DNA of 64,000 bases from Clostridia bacterium (GCA_017886575.1 JAGHJP010000055.1:1-64000); one strand, 5' to 3'; shown: positions 16,162-24,911, counted from the stretch's first letter. Translations and numbers: made by a program. Notes: generated by a model from the letters alone, not told the origin.

Positions 16162-16410
16162 TCATTTCCTGTTCGCTTTAGCGGCTTGTATGCGGGCTTC
16201 GCCTTCCGCCTTGCGGGCCGCCGCCTCGGCGATCGCCTCATCGTGTGCCTGCCGCATCATTGCCTTTCGGGTATCCGTCCTGCCGAGAGCCTTTGCCTCT
16301 TCCCAGTTGGCTTTGGATTCAGCCTTGACCGCCTCGAATTGAGCCTTGTCGATCTCGTGTTGCATCTTTGCGCTTTCCTTCATGTCCTTAAAGGGATGAA
16401 AATCTGACAT
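16162..16410 (-). CDS. Small charged helical protein of unknown function
   Basis: An 82-residue protein predicted to be almost entirely helical, rich in Ala, Glu, Lys and Arg (for example FEAVKAESKANWEEAKALGR and AHDEAIAEAAARKAEGEA). There is no signal peptide, membrane segment or cysteine. A good ribosome binding site (AGGAGG) precedes the ATG. It follows the lipocalin-like gene by 28 bp and precedes a strong terminator, so it is the last gene of a small operon. A coiled-coil scaffold or nucleic-acid-binding role is possible, but no family is recognised. Confidence 0.65.
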   Translation of the reverse strand: MSDFHPFKDMKESAKMQHEIDKAQFEAVKAESKANWEEAKALGRTDTRKAMMRQAHDEAIAEAAARKAEGEARIQAAKANRK

Positions 16411-16438
16411 TGCTTTGTTCCTCCTGATTTATTTTTTA

Positions 16439-17539
16439 TTATAAAGTGTCGAATTTTTCGCCGCTCTTTTCCTCGTCCGAAAACAGCTCGCGCGGCAAGA
16501 TATTCGGGTATGCGTGCCATTGTCTTACCGACATGGAACCGCGCCCGCCGGTGAGTACCTTTACCGTGCCGTCCCGATAGGTGAATTTGCCCTCGACGTT
16601 ATCGAAAATCAGCGAAGCCACAGGGTTATCGGGAACCTTATATGTCACGCCCCACGTCCTCGCGTTGGCAACGCGCGCCCTGACCTCATACACGCCTTCC
16701 TCCACCTCGATGCAGATATTGTACACGGTGGGAATAAAGCCGTCCAGCTCGCGCATGAATGCCCAATCCTCGTGTGTGATCTCCATCTTGCCTTCGGGGT
16801 AATAAGCGCCCGTCTGCAAGTCGTAAATTGCAAAATCTTTCATGCCGAGGCGCATATCGTACATGGAGGAATGGATCTCGTTGAACGTGATGTAGCCCCA
16901 GTCCTCCCAGCCGCCGAGTTCGGCCGCCGAACTGTCTACGGCGACGTACCGTTCACGCTGGCCCGTGCCCTTGACTTTCACGGTCTTGCCTTTATATGCG
17001 AATTCGCCTTCGACGTCGCCAGCGGTATTGTAGCCGTAGGTGATGGAATGCTGCGTAAGGTACGAGGGTTTTTCCCTGCCGTACCACAGGGGATAGCCGT
17101 GGGCACGATGCCAGAGGTCTGCCTTATATTCTCCGTCCTGCGTATCCAAAAGGAAGTGCCATGCGCCGTCGTCGAAGCACTCGACGGAATATTCTTTGCC
17201 GCAGGTTACGAGAACGCTGTGTTCGCGCTTTTCGATTTTGAGCGTGCCCTGCGGGTTGCGGTAAAACTTCTGCATGAGTGCGCCGGGATACTCTGCCAAC
17301 TTATAGACAGAGTTTTTAAGCTGACGCACGAAACCCTTGCCCTTGGCAAGATTCATCGTGACGAGGTCCATTTTTTCGAGCGCCATGGAGAGAATGGAAC
17401 CGCCGAGAGCGTACAATTCTCCGTCGTCGCCCGTCACGTTGAACTCAAACAGCCAGTCCAGAAAGCCGCTGCGCACCTCTTCCTTTACGCCGTTTCTCGC
17501 TTCGTCGGCAAGAGTGATTTGGGGGTTATTGATTTTCAT
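16439..17539 (-). CDS. Hypothetical protein, possibly lipocalin-like beta-barrel
   Basis: A 366-residue soluble protein without signal peptide. It is rich in aromatic residues and beta-strand patterns; segments such as HGYPLWYGREKPSYLTQHS, GGWEDWGYITFNEIHSSMYD and ARVANARTWGVTYKVPD are reminiscent of the lipocalin-like AttH/CrtC-type hydrolase fold, but this is a weak resemblance from reading alone. It sits between a two-helix membrane protein gene (13 bp upstream) and the small helical protein, in one operon. No catalytic residues can be assigned. Confidence 0.6.
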   Translation of the reverse strand: MKINNPQITLADEARNGVKEEVRSGFLDWLFEFNVTGDDGELYALGGSILSMALEKMDLVTMNLAKGKGFVRQLKNSVYKLAEYPGALMQKFYRNPQGTLKIEKREHSVLVTCGKEYSVECFDDGAWHFLLDTQDGEYKADLWHRAHGYPLWYGREKPSYLTQHSITYGYNTAGDVEGEFAYKGKTVKVKGTGQRERYVAVDSSAAELGGWEDWGYITFNEIHSSMYDMRLGMKDFAIYDLQTGAYYPEGKMEITHEDWAFMRELDGFIPTVYNICIEVEEGVYEVRARVANARTWGVTYKVPDNPVASLIFDNVEGKFTYRDGTVKVLTGGRGSMSVRQWHAYPNILPRELFSDEEKSGEKFDTL

Positions 17540-17552
17540 TTTTTTACTCCTT

Positions 17553-17903
17553 TTACTTGTTCAGAAGTTCGTCCGTGAGCCGAAGGACCTCTGCGGAATA
17601 CGCTTTCTTGCGTGACTTTACGATGGCGCGGTATATAAAGTAGTTGACCGAAACCATTGCGATACCGACGATACCGACGACGATGCCGAGCGCCATAAGA
17701 TCGCCGATGACCCCCATGGCGAGGCACATGCCCGTACCGAGGACAAGCGCGCCGATCGTGCCGAACACATAGGCAAAAACTTCGGCGGGAAGTTTTACCT
17801 TGCGGTCGAGTTTTTGCAGTTTTTCGAGTTTGGTCTCTTTGTGCTCGCCGTACTCATGCCGCATGCGATTTGCATACCTTTCTTGCTGATTTTTCTGTTC
17901 CAT
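17553..17903 (-). CDS. Two-helix membrane protein of unknown function
   Basis: A 116-residue protein with a very charged N-terminal region (about 40 residues, Lys/Glu/Arg/His-rich) and two adjacent transmembrane helices at about residues 44-63 and 67-93 (the latter AVGIV-like, MALGIVVGIVGIAMVSVNYFIY), ending in a short basic cytoplasmic tail. A strong AAGGAGG precedes the ATG. It is the first gene of a three-gene operon. The family is widespread in gut Clostridia as a hypothetical protein, to my knowledge; the function is unknown. Confidence 0.7.
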   Translation of the reverse strand: MEQKNQQERYANRMRHEYGEHKETKLEKLQKLDRKVKLPAEVFAYVFGTIGALVLGTGMCLAMGVIGDLMALGIVVGIVGIAMVSVNYFIYRAIVKSRKKAYSAEVLRLTDELLNK

Positions 17904-18019
17904 TTTTATGGAGCCTCCTTGATTGATTTTGTACCCGTATTATACAAAGACAATGTTTGATTTTTATATATAAAATGTTTCCGAAATATTTATCTTTGTA
18001 AAAGTTTTGTTAAACGCAC

Positions 18020-18056
18020 GAAAAAAGCCCCGAAAACGCAAAGACGTTTTCGGGGC
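18020..18056 (-). terminator. Intrinsic terminator of the MarR-ADH-ALDH operon
   Basis: A perfect 12-bp stem (GCCCCGAAAACG at 18027-18038 with its complement at 18045-18056), 6-nt loop, and six T residues on the minus strand. It lies about 135 bp beyond the aldehyde dehydrogenase stop; no gene is seen in between. Confidence 0.88.
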
Positions 18057-18192
18057 CGTTCGGCCGATATAATATTATAGGAAACAAAAATCCGATATGC
18101 CCCGCGGCAAAGAGCGCCGCGCCGTCAGAAGAACATTGACGGCAAACGGAACGGTAACGGGAGAAAATATAGAGCTTGCTCCGCTTTGCATA

Positions 18193-19572
18193 TTACCGCA
18201 GGAAGAAATGCAGGATCTTCCCGTACAATCCCTTTTTATAGGGCTGATAGCGCATCGACAGATCCATCCAGGTCTTTTTGTCGACGATGCTCTTGGTATG
18301 CGAGAAGGCGTCGAATCCTTCCTTGCCGTGATAGGCGCCCATGCCGCTCTCCCCCACGCCGCCGAAGCCCATTTCGTTGGTTGCGAGGTGAATGATGGTG
18401 TCGTTGATGCACCCGCCGCCGTAGGAACAACGCTCGGTGACGGCACGGATATGCCGTTTGTCCTCCGAAAAGAGGTAGAGCGCCAGCGGCTTTTGCTTGT
18501 CGGCGAGCAGGACAAACACTTCGTCGAAATCGTCGAACGTCAGAACGGGTAAAACGGGTCCGAATATCTCCTCCTGCATGACGGCGTCCTCCCAGGTCAC
18601 GTTGTCCAGCACGGTCGGCTCGATCTTCAGACGCGCCCTATCCGCCTTGCCGCCCCAAACGATCTTTTCGGGCGCGATGAGCCCGCGGATGCGGTTGAAG
18701 TGCTTTTCGTTGACGATCTTGCCGTAATCGGGATTGGCGAGCGGATTTTCGCCGTACTGCGCCTTTATCTGCGCGACGATCTCTTGAACGAGCGCGTCTT
18801 TGACGGAGCGTTGGCAAAGGATATAATCGGGCGCGACGCAGGTCTGTCCGCAATTGAGGAATTTTCCGAAAACGATACGCTTGGCGGCAAGTTTCAATTT
18901 CGCCGTATCGTCCACGATGCAGGGGCTCTTGCCGCCGAGTTCGAGGACGGCGGGCGTCAGCCGTTCGGCGGCGTGGCGCAGGACCTCTTTGCCGACGCTT
19001 TGGCTGCCCGTGAAAAAGATGAAGTCGAACTTCTTTTCCAGCAGCGCGGCGTTCTCCTTTCTGCCGCCCGTCACGACGGCGATATATTCGGGCGGAAAAC
19101 ATTCTTCAAGCATTGTTTTGATGACCGCGCTCGTCGCGGGGGAATAGGCGCTCGGCTTGACGACGGCGGTGTTGCCCGCCGCGATGGCGTCGGCGACGGG
19201 ATCGATGGTCAGGAGGAAGGGATAGTTCCACGGGCTCATGATGAGCACGTTGCCGTAAGGAGACGGCTTTTTATAACTGCGCGAAGCGAACTGCGCAAGG
19301 GGCGTGTGTACCCGCCGCTCGCGCGCGAAACGGCGGACGTTTTTGATCATGTAGCTGATCTCTGTCAGCGCCAGCCCCGTTTCGCACATATAACTCTCAT
19401 AGTCGCTCTTACCGAGATCGGCAAGCAGAGCGTCGCCAATCTCCCCTTCGTATTTACGCACGGCGTCGCGCAACTTTTTCAGCATTGCGATGCGGAAGGA
19501 AACGGGAAGCGTTTCGCCGCTCTGAAAGAATTTACGCTGCTTTTCCAAAATTTCGTCGATGTTTTCGTTCAT
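18193..19572 (-). CDS. Aldehyde dehydrogenase, class 3-like
   Basis: A 459-residue NAD(P)-dependent aldehyde dehydrogenase oxidising aldehydes to acids. It has the class 3 features: SPWNYPFLLTIDPVADAIAAGN (cofactor binding), FTGSQSVGK, the catalytic Glu in LELGGKSP and the catalytic Cys in NCGQTCVAPDY. The length is typical of class 3 enzymes, which lack the N-terminal extension of the larger ALDHs. It starts 3 bp after the alcohol dehydrogenase stop, so the pair probably acts on the same alcohol/aldehyde under MarR control. Confidence 0.93.
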   Translation of the reverse strand: MNENIDEILEKQRKFFQSGETLPVSFRIAMLKKLRDAVRKYEGEIGDALLADLGKSDYESYMCETGLALTEISYMIKNVRRFARERRVHTPLAQFASRSYKKPSPYGNVLIMSPWNYPFLLTIDPVADAIAAGNTAVVKPSAYSPATSAVIKTMLEECFPPEYIAVVTGGRKENAALLEKKFDFIFFTGSQSVGKEVLRHAAERLTPAVLELGGKSPCIVDDTAKLKLAAKRIVFGKFLNCGQTCVAPDYILCQRSVKDALVQEIVAQIKAQYGENPLANPDYGKIVNEKHFNRIRGLIAPEKIVWGGKADRARLKIEPTVLDNVTWEDAVMQEEIFGPVLPVLTFDDFDEVFVLLADKQKPLALYLFSEDKRHIRAVTERCSYGGGCINDTIIHLATNEMGFGGVGESGMGAYHGKEGFDAFSHTKSIVDKKTWMDLSMRYQPYKKGLYGKILHFFLR

Positions 19573-19575
19573 TTT

Positions 19576-20781
19576 TTAACTCCTTTCCGCTACCAGATGA
19601 TAGAACTTCTCCAACTCCCGCGCATTCAGAAGCATCGGCACGGGATAGAGCGGATTTGCCTCTTTGTCTGCATATTTCGCCATTTTGGGGATATCCCCCC
19701 TTTCGATGCCCGGCAAAGTTTCGGGAATGCCCATGCGGGCGTTGAGTCCGCGGACGGCGCGTATGAATTTTTGCGCACCCGTCTTATGCGGTTCCGCCGC
19801 ATCCGCCACGCCCGCGGCGACACCCAGCGCATGTAATTTTTTATACGCCTTTTTCCCGTATGCTTCAAGCACGACGGGCATGAGGACGGAATTGGCGAGC
19901 CCGTGCGGAATGTTGTACTGTCCGCCCAGAGAGTGCGCCACGGCGTGGATGTATCCGACATACGATTTGGAAAAGGCGATGCCCGCAAGGTATGCCGCTT
20001 TCAGCATGTTCTCCCGCGCCGCGCGGTCGGTGCCGTCGCGGTAGGCGCGCTCGATGTTGCCGAAGATGAGGGCAGTCGCTTCCAGCGCCTTTTTTTTCGT
20101 TTCGCGGGTGGTCGAGCGCCCGATGAACGCTTCCACGGCGTGCGTGAGCGCGTCCATGCCCGTCGTCGCCGTCAGATACGGCGGCAGCGTATAGGTGACG
20201 GACGGATCCAGGACGGCGTAGCGGGGAATGAGCGTGAAGTCGTTCATCGTATATTTGTGCTTCTTTTCCCCGTCGGTGATGACGGCGGCAAGCGTTGTTT
20301 CGCTCCCCGTCCCTGTCGTCGTGGGCACGGCGATGAGCAGCGGGATCGGACGCAGCACCCGCAAAAGCCCTTTCAGACGGTCCAGGCTCTTTTCGGAGTA
20401 GGCGATTCGCGCCCCGACCGCCTTGGCGCAGTCCATGGACGAGCCTCCGCCGACCGCGATGAGGCATTCGCAGTTTTCGCGCATGTACAGTTCCCGCGCT
20501 TCCTCCACGTTTGCCGCGGTCGGATTGGCGCGCGTCCCGTCGTATACGGCAACGCGCACGCCGTTTTTCTCCAAAAGTTCTTCGAGCGGCGCCGTGATGC
20601 CCGCCTTGCGGATGCCCGCATCCGTCACTAAGAGCGCCGCACGCACGTTCTTATCTTTCAAAAGCGCCGCAAGTTCCTCCACGCCGTTCAGTATCTCCGG
20701 CTCGCGGTAGGGCAAAAACGGGATCGCCAGACGAAAGACGGTTTGAAATGCCCTGCAATATACCTTTTTGAAAATATTCAT
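19576..20781 (-). CDS. Iron-containing alcohol dehydrogenase
   Basis: A 401-residue group III alcohol dehydrogenase. The NAD-binding motif is VGGGSSMDCAKAVGA, followed by PTTTGTGSETTLAAVI. Metal-binding histidines are visible in GMDALTHAVEAF and HAVAHSLGGQYNIPHGLANS. It would interconvert an alcohol and an aldehyde with NAD(P)H. Its ATG overlaps the MarR gene stop (ATGA), and the ALDH follows at once, indicating a single operon for alcohol/aldehyde metabolism or detoxification. The substrate is not readable from sequence. Confidence 0.92.
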   Translation of the reverse strand: MNIFKKVYCRAFQTVFRLAIPFLPYREPEILNGVEELAALLKDKNVRAALLVTDAGIRKAGITAPLEELLEKNGVRVAVYDGTRANPTAANVEEARELYMRENCECLIAVGGGSSMDCAKAVGARIAYSEKSLDRLKGLLRVLRPIPLLIAVPTTTGTGSETTLAAVITDGEKKHKYTMNDFTLIPRYAVLDPSVTYTLPPYLTATTGMDALTHAVEAFIGRSTTRETKKKALEATALIFGNIERAYRDGTDRAARENMLKAAYLAGIAFSKSYVGYIHAVAHSLGGQYNIPHGLANSVLMPVVLEAYGKKAYKKLHALGVAAGVADAAEPHKTGAQKFIRAVRGLNARMGIPETLPGIERGDIPKMAKYADKEANPLYPVPMLLNARELEKFYHLVAERS

Positions 20782-21248
20782 TTTGTTTGTCCTGTTTTTT
20801 CCTTTTGTCTGTATGAATAGCAGATTTTTTCGAGGTTATCAAGGATGAGCCCGAGCCCGCGGTACATGACGCTCCGTTCCTCCTCGCGCAAGCCCGCGCT
20901 CGCGGCAACGAGAATTTTATCCACTCTCCCGGCGATGTATACCCCTGTCCGCCTACCCTTTTCGCTCAAACGCAATGCGCTCTGATAGGCTTTGCGACCG
21001 TTGCTCTCGCAGACGATGTATCCCGCCCCTTCCAGATAGCGAACCGTGCGGGACATGTTTGCCTTGTCCTCGCCGCAGAGCCCGCACAGCTCTTTCGCCG
21101 TCAGCGGTTCCTTCCTGTACAGATAATACAGGCAGGATACATGCGAGCTCTTCAGGTCGAGTTCCGCCATCTCCTCCGCCTTGATCTTGTAGATACATCG
21201 GTTGAGTGCGGCGATAAGCACGGTGAACGCTTCAAACCTCTCTTCCAT
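20778..21248 (-). CDS. MarR family transcriptional regulator
   Basis: A 156-residue winged-helix regulator. The DNA-binding core reads LTAKELCGLCGEDKANMSRTV (recognition helix) and the wing YIVCESNGRKAYQSALRLSEKG. The ATG at 21248 is preferred over the further upstream ATG because GGAGG lies 8 nt before it and the domain starts there. It is the first gene of the operon with the alcohol and aldehyde dehydrogenases. A perfect 16-bp palindrome between promoter and start codon is the likely operator, implying autorepression relieved by an alcohol, aldehyde or related ligand. Confidence 0.92.
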   Translation of the reverse strand: MEERFEAFTVLIAALNRCIYKIKAEEMAELDLKSSHVSCLYYLYRKEPLTAKELCGLCGEDKANMSRTVRYLEGAGYIVCESNGRKAYQSALRLSEKGRRTGVYIAGRVDKILVAASAGLREEERSVMYRGLGLILDNLEKICYSYRQKEKTGQTK

Positions 21249-21263
21249 TCCCCGCCTCCATTT

Positions 21264-21279
21264 TGTTGTAATTACAACA
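21264..21279. promoter_or_regulatory. Probable MarR operator
   Basis: A perfect 16-bp palindrome, TGTTGTAATTACAACA, starting 5 bp downstream of the -10 box and covering the transcription start region. MarR-type sites with a TTGTAATTACAA core are well known. Confidence 0.75.
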
Positions 21280-21284
21280 GCGAT

Positions 21285-21314
21285 ATTATACCGCAGGGCA
21301 CGGCGCGTTGTCAA
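21285..21314 (-). promoter_or_regulatory. Promoter of the MarR-ADH-ALDH operon
   Basis: Minus strand TTGACA (21309-21314), 18-bp spacer, TATAAT (21285-21290). Both boxes are perfect. The adjacent palindrome would let the regulator block initiation. Confidence 0.88.
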
Positions 21315-21371
21315 GGGTATGAACGAAGTTTTTTCGGAGAATTTCCGCCCGCGGAAGGGCCGTTTTTATAT

Positions 21372-21410
21372 AAAATAAAAACGGAGCCGAAAAAAAACTT
21401 TTGCTCCGTT
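21372..21410 (-). terminator. Intrinsic terminator after the DUF1893 gene
   Basis: A 7-bp stem (ACGGAGC at 21381-21387 with GCTCCGT at 21403-21409) with a T-rich loop, followed on the minus strand by TTTTATTTTA. It lies 26 bp past the DUF1893 stop. Confidence 0.7.
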
Positions 21411-21435
21411 CCGTTCTTTGGTTTTTTACCTTATT

Positions 21436-21855
21436 TTACTCCCTGTGCAGGACTTTTGACTTCAGGATCTGTCTGCCCGCAGCGGGGTCGGACACCGCCG
21501 ACACCGCCCGCTCCATGGGACAGACGCCGTCCCCCGCGCGGTTGACGATGTGCGGGGTCAGGACGTCATATTCCGTCTCTATGCCGTATTTTTCCAGCAT
21601 TTTCAGCCCTTCTTCGGCAAGTACGGCGGCATGAACCGCCCGGACGCCCATGCAGACGTATAGCATGGCGGCGGCTTTGCCGACGATCTTGTCTGCTGCG
21701 GAAAACCCGCGCAACTCTTCTCCGTTTTCCAGCCACAAGACGAGGGGCAGAATGCCCCGTTCCTTGCTCGTCAGGGTGCGTTCGCTGTCCGAAAGGACGC
21801 AGGTATATCCGCCTTCTTCAAGCACTGTCTTTAATTTTGTGAGCAGTTCATTCAT
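21436..21855 (-). CDS. DUF1893 domain protein
   Basis: A 139-residue protein matching the DUF1893 family over its whole length: ADKIVGKAAAMLYVCMGVRAV, EKYGIETEYDVLTPHIVNR and GVCPMERAVSAV are the family blocks, including the conserved Cys-Pro-Met-Glu motif. Structures in the family resemble cytidine deaminase-like folds, but no enzyme activity is established to my knowledge. Its ATG overlaps the stop of the MalY/PatB gene (ATGA), so the two are translationally coupled and may share a pathway. Confidence 0.88.
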   Translation of the reverse strand: MNELLTKLKTVLEEGGYTCVLSDSERTLTSKERGILPLVLWLENGEELRGFSAADKIVGKAAAMLYVCMGVRAVHAAVLAEEGLKMLEKYGIETEYDVLTPHIVNRAGDGVCPMERAVSAVSDPAAGRQILKSKVLHRE

Positions 21856-23039
21856 CTGTTTTTCTCCTCCCGGTACGCTTGTATCCCGCGGGAAAACCGC
21901 TGCAATCCGTCCTGCAGACGGGCTTTCGGGCAGGCGAGGTTCATGCGCAAAAAGGTACCGCCGTTGCCACGGTATTGTCCGCCCGCGGAGAGGTACAGCC
22001 CCGTTTTTCGACGGAGAAAGGCACAAAGTTCGTCCGAATCTTCGGTGATCTTGCCGCAGTCGAGCCAAAGAAGATAGGTCGCTTGCGAGCGCACGGGCGC
22101 GATGAAAGGCAGTTCCCTTTCGATGAACGCGACGGCCGCGCGTTTGTTTTCAAAGAGATATTCCCGCAGTGCGTCCAGCCAGGGAGCGCCCTTTTCAAAG
22201 GCAGCGATCGCACTCTCCGCTGCGAAACAGTTTGGTTCCGCCAATTCGTCGCTGTTCAGTCCGCGCACGATCTTGTGCCGCAGGTTTTCGTCCGGCACGA
22301 CGACGGCCGCCGATTGCAGCCCCGCCAGGTTGAACGCCTTGCTCGCCGACACGCAGGTGACGGAATTTTTCGCGCAGGCGGGAGTCGCCGCAATGTACGG
22401 CGTATATTCCGCTCCGGGGTCGGTCAGGTCGCAGTGGATCTCGTCCGAAAGCACGGTCACGCCGTATTTTTCGCAGAGCGCGCCGATGCGGGCAAACTCC
22501 TCTTTCGTCCATATCCTGCCGACGGGATTGTGCGGATTGCATAAGATCAGCATGGTCGCGAGGGGGTCGGAAAGTTTTTGCTCCAGATCGTCGAAATCGA
22601 CCGCATAGTTCCCGTTTTCGTAGGTCAGCCTGTTTTCAAGCACCGTCCTGCCCGTATTTTCGACGGAATGGAAGAAAATGTCATAGACGGGCGTCTGCAC
22701 CACCACTTTGTCCCCCGCGTTGGTCAATCGCTTCACCGCGGAAGTGATCGCCGGCACGACGCCCGCGCAAAAGCACAGCCAATCTCTTTGAAAGGAGACG
22801 TTGTGCCGCGCCTTCCACCAGCCGATGACGGCGTCGTACCATCGTTCGGGCACGATCGTATAGCCGTAAACGCCCGCCCTTGCGCGCGCCGTCACAGCCT
22901 CGACAACGGCGGGCGCGGTCTGAAAATCCATGTCCGCCACCCACATGGGAAGTTCATCTTTCCCCACGTCCCATTTCAGCGAACCGCTCTGCCGCCTGTC
23001 GGGCGGCGCGTCAAAATTGAAAGTTTGCCTGTCGTTCAA
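21852..23039 (-). CDS. MalY/PatB family PLP-dependent cystathionine beta-lyase-like aminotransferase
   Basis: A 395-residue fold type I PLP enzyme. MalY/PatB members show C-S lyase activity on cystathionine or cysteine conjugates. The N-terminal LPMWVADMDF motif, the NPHNPVGRIWTKEE block and the PLP lysine in SASKAFNLAGLQSA are clear. The TTG at 23039 is taken as start because GGAGG precedes it by 10 nt and the product then begins like PatB; an ATG 13 codons upstream lies in the palindromic repeat and has no ribosome binding site. The second gene is DUF1893, coupled by ATGA. Confidence 0.92.
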   Translation of the reverse strand: MNDRQTFNFDAPPDRRQSGSLKWDVGKDELPMWVADMDFQTAPAVVEAVTARARAGVYGYTIVPERWYDAVIGWWKARHNVSFQRDWLCFCAGVVPAITSAVKRLTNAGDKVVVQTPVYDIFFHSVENTGRTVLENRLTYENGNYAVDFDDLEQKLSDPLATMLILCNPHNPVGRIWTKEEFARIGALCEKYGVTVLSDEIHCDLTDPGAEYTPYIAATPACAKNSVTCVSASKAFNLAGLQSAAVVVPDENLRHKIVRGLNSDELAEPNCFAAESAIAAFEKGAPWLDALREYLFENKRAAVAFIERELPFIAPVRSQATYLLWLDCGKITEDSDELCAFLRRKTGLYLSAGGQYRGNGGTFLRMNLACPKARLQDGLQRFSRGIQAYREEKNR

Positions 23040-23062
23040 CGCTTTTCTTCCTCCTGTTTTCT

Positions 23063-23083
23063 GTATTATGTCTGACATAGTAC
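23063..23083. repeat. Palindromic repeat, copy 2 (leader of the MalY/PatB gene)
   Basis: Half-site GTATTATGTC, central T, half-site GACATAGTAC: palindromic at nearly every position. It lies about 24 bp upstream of the TTG start of the PLP enzyme gene. Confidence 0.75.
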
Positions 23084-23099
23084 ACTATATTTTTGCATG

Positions 23100-23132
23100 A
23101 TAAAGCCGAAAATCTGTGATTTTCGGCTTTAT
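23100..23132. terminator. Bidirectional terminator-like hairpin after the aldo/keto reductase gene
   Basis: A perfect 15-bp stem (arms 23100-23114 and 23118-23132) with a 3-nt loop. The 3' side ends in CTTTAT on both strands. It lies 8 bp past the aldo/keto reductase stop on the minus strand. Confidence 0.75.
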
Positions 23133-23139
23133 TGGTTTT

Positions 23140-24285
23140 TCAGGCGCCGAACGTTTCCTTGGCGCGGCGCATGTTTTCAATGACCTTCACGCCGAAGGGA
23201 CACCGCTTTTCGCAAGCGCCGCAGGCGATGCAATCCCCCGCCTTGGCAGAAAGCGCGGCATAGTGTTCGCGCACCGTTTCGGGCACGGAGCCCTGCGCGC
23301 AGGCAAGGTTCAAAAATTTAGTGACCGTCGCCACATCGATGCCCTTGGGGCAGGGAGCGCAGTGCCCGCAATACATGCAGTGCCCCTTCCAGCTAATCTT
23401 GGGAAATTCCGCGAACACGGCGGCATAGTCCCGTTCGCTCTCCGAAGCGTACTCATAGGAGAGCGCGTCCGAGAGTTCCTTTTCGGAGTGCGCGCCGACC
23501 ATGACGGCGGCCGCCGCGGGACGGGTGAGCGCATAATGGATGCACTGCGGCACGGTCAGCGCTTTGCCCGCGGGAGAATTGTCGGTGAGGAGGTCCCCTC
23601 CGCCGAATACCTTCATGACGGTGATCCCCACGCCCAGCCGCTGGCAGGTCTCATACAACTCTTCCCGCACGGGGTCGAGGTTGAAGAGCGGCTTTTCGTA
23701 ACTTCTGCCGTCGAACAGTTTATCCACGTCCTCGTCCCCCGGCAAAAGATCGTAACAGGGATTGACCGAGAACATCAACACTTCGATGAGTCCGCTCTTT
23801 ACCACTTCGAGCGCGACGACGGGATTGTGGCTGCTCATGCCGATACGGCGGATCTTGCCTTCCTCTTTGAGGCGCACGGCATAGCGCATGACCTCCCCCT
23901 CCGAAACCTCTTTCCACACGGCGGCGGAATCGACGTAATGGATCATGCCGACGTCGATATAGTCCGTGCCGAGGTTTTTGAGCATGTTTTCAAAGGAAGG
24001 GACGACCTCGTCCATGCGGCGGGTCGCCTTGTACTGCCCGTTCTGCCAGGCCGTGCACAGGTGCGCCTGATAGATGAAGTCCTTGCGCCTGCCGCCGACC
24101 GCTCTGCCGACGCGGCGGTGCATATCGGGGTCGGGGCTGTATAGGTCCATGCAGTTCACGCCGTTGTCGAAGGCGAGCGCGAACATATTGCGGGTGAAGG
24201 TTTCGTCCTTTTCGAGAAACCCTTCGCACCCCAGCCCGATCTCGCTGACTTTCATTCCCGTATTGCCGAGATCTCTATACCGCAT
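23140..24285 (-). CDS. Aldo/keto reductase with C-terminal 4Fe-4S ferredoxin domain
   Basis: A 381-residue protein. Residues 1 to about 290 form an aldo/keto reductase barrel: MRYRDLGNTGMKVSEIGLG at the start, NCMDLYSPDPD with the catalytic Asp/Tyr region and GMIHYVDS. The C-terminus has two cluster motifs, CMYCGHCAPCPKG and CIACGACEKRCPFG, typical of the ferredoxin-type AKR family in anaerobes, suggesting electron transfer from ferredoxin rather than NADPH alone. It follows the ECF S-component gene by 3 bp. A broken relative lies one gene upstream. The substrate is unknown. Confidence 0.9.
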   Translation of the reverse strand: MRYRDLGNTGMKVSEIGLGCEGFLEKDETFTRNMFALAFDNGVNCMDLYSPDPDMHRRVGRAVGGRRKDFIYQAHLCTAWQNGQYKATRRMDEVVPSFENMLKNLGTDYIDVGMIHYVDSAAVWKEVSEGEVMRYAVRLKEEGKIRRIGMSSHNPVVALEVVKSGLIEVLMFSVNPCYDLLPGDEDVDKLFDGRSYEKPLFNLDPVREELYETCQRLGVGITVMKVFGGGDLLTDNSPAGKALTVPQCIHYALTRPAAAAVMVGAHSEKELSDALSYEYASESERDYAAVFAEFPKISWKGHCMYCGHCAPCPKGIDVATVTKFLNLACAQGSVPETVREHYAALSAKAGDCIACGACEKRCPFGVKVIENMRRAKETFGA

Positions 24286-24288
24286 GGC

Positions 24289-24870
24289 TTATTTTTCCTT
24301 ATGACGATTGAGCAGGGCGCGCAGACCAATGACGATGAACGGCACGATGACCGCCTGCAACACGAGACCCAAAAGCCCCGTCCGGATCTGGGCGAACACG
24401 GTCGCCGCGGAGAGGGAAGAAACGCCCTGGAACACGGCGGCGAGCAGGAGAAATGCCACCCTGCCGCTCACCTGTGCCAGAAGCACGGCGGGGAACGCCA
24501 TCCAGCCGTTTTCGGCGATCTTATCCGAAAACAGTCCGGAAACAACGGCAAACACCGCAAGTTCCGCCATCATGTAGGGCAGACGTGCGGCAACGGGCAT
24601 CGGGCTGCCCAAAAGCGAGGTGAAGGCGAAGCTGACGAGCGGCGACAGGACGCCGATCCCCAAGCCCCATTTCCAGCCGAGCAGGCAGCCGCCGAGCAGA
24701 ACGGGCAGATACATGGGCAGCCACTGCACGCCGCCCTGCGCCCCCGCGAAGAGGTGCACGATCTGCGGCAGGATGACGGCGAGCGCCACGATGCCTGCGG
24801 CAATGAGCGTTTTGACCGTGATCTTGACGCCCGTCTTGAGATTTTTCGCTGTCAGAATGGATTCGATCAT
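24289..24870 (-). CDS. ECF transporter S component-like membrane protein
   Basis: A 193-residue integral membrane protein with about six hydrophobic helices. The pattern LPMYLPVLLGGCLLGWKWGLGIGVLSPLVSF followed by LPYMMAELAVFAVVSGLFSDKI resembles substrate-binding S components of energy-coupling factor vitamin transporters (the listed segments are adjacent parts of residues 52-122). The shared energising module (EcfA, EcfA', EcfT) is not in the window, as usual for group II systems. It is sandwiched between two aldo/keto reductase genes in one transcript; the ligand cannot be told. Confidence 0.75.
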   Translation of the reverse strand: MIESILTAKNLKTGVKITVKTLIAAGIVALAVILPQIVHLFAGAQGGVQWLPMYLPVLLGGCLLGWKWGLGIGVLSPLVSFAFTSLLGSPMPVAARLPYMMAELAVFAVVSGLFSDKIAENGWMAFPAVLLAQVSGRVAFLLLAAVFQGVSSLSAATVFAQIRTGLLGLVLQAVIVPFIVIGLRALLNRHKEK

Positions 24871-24911
24871 GTTTTTATGTACACTCCTTTATCGATTATT
24901 TCAATGTTTTT

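Noticed and set aside
17904-18019. Possible promoter with TATAAT upstream of the 116-residue membrane protein gene
   Set aside because: A TATAAT-like box is present near 17937-17942, but no acceptable -35 at 16-18 bp was found, so it is not listed as a feature.
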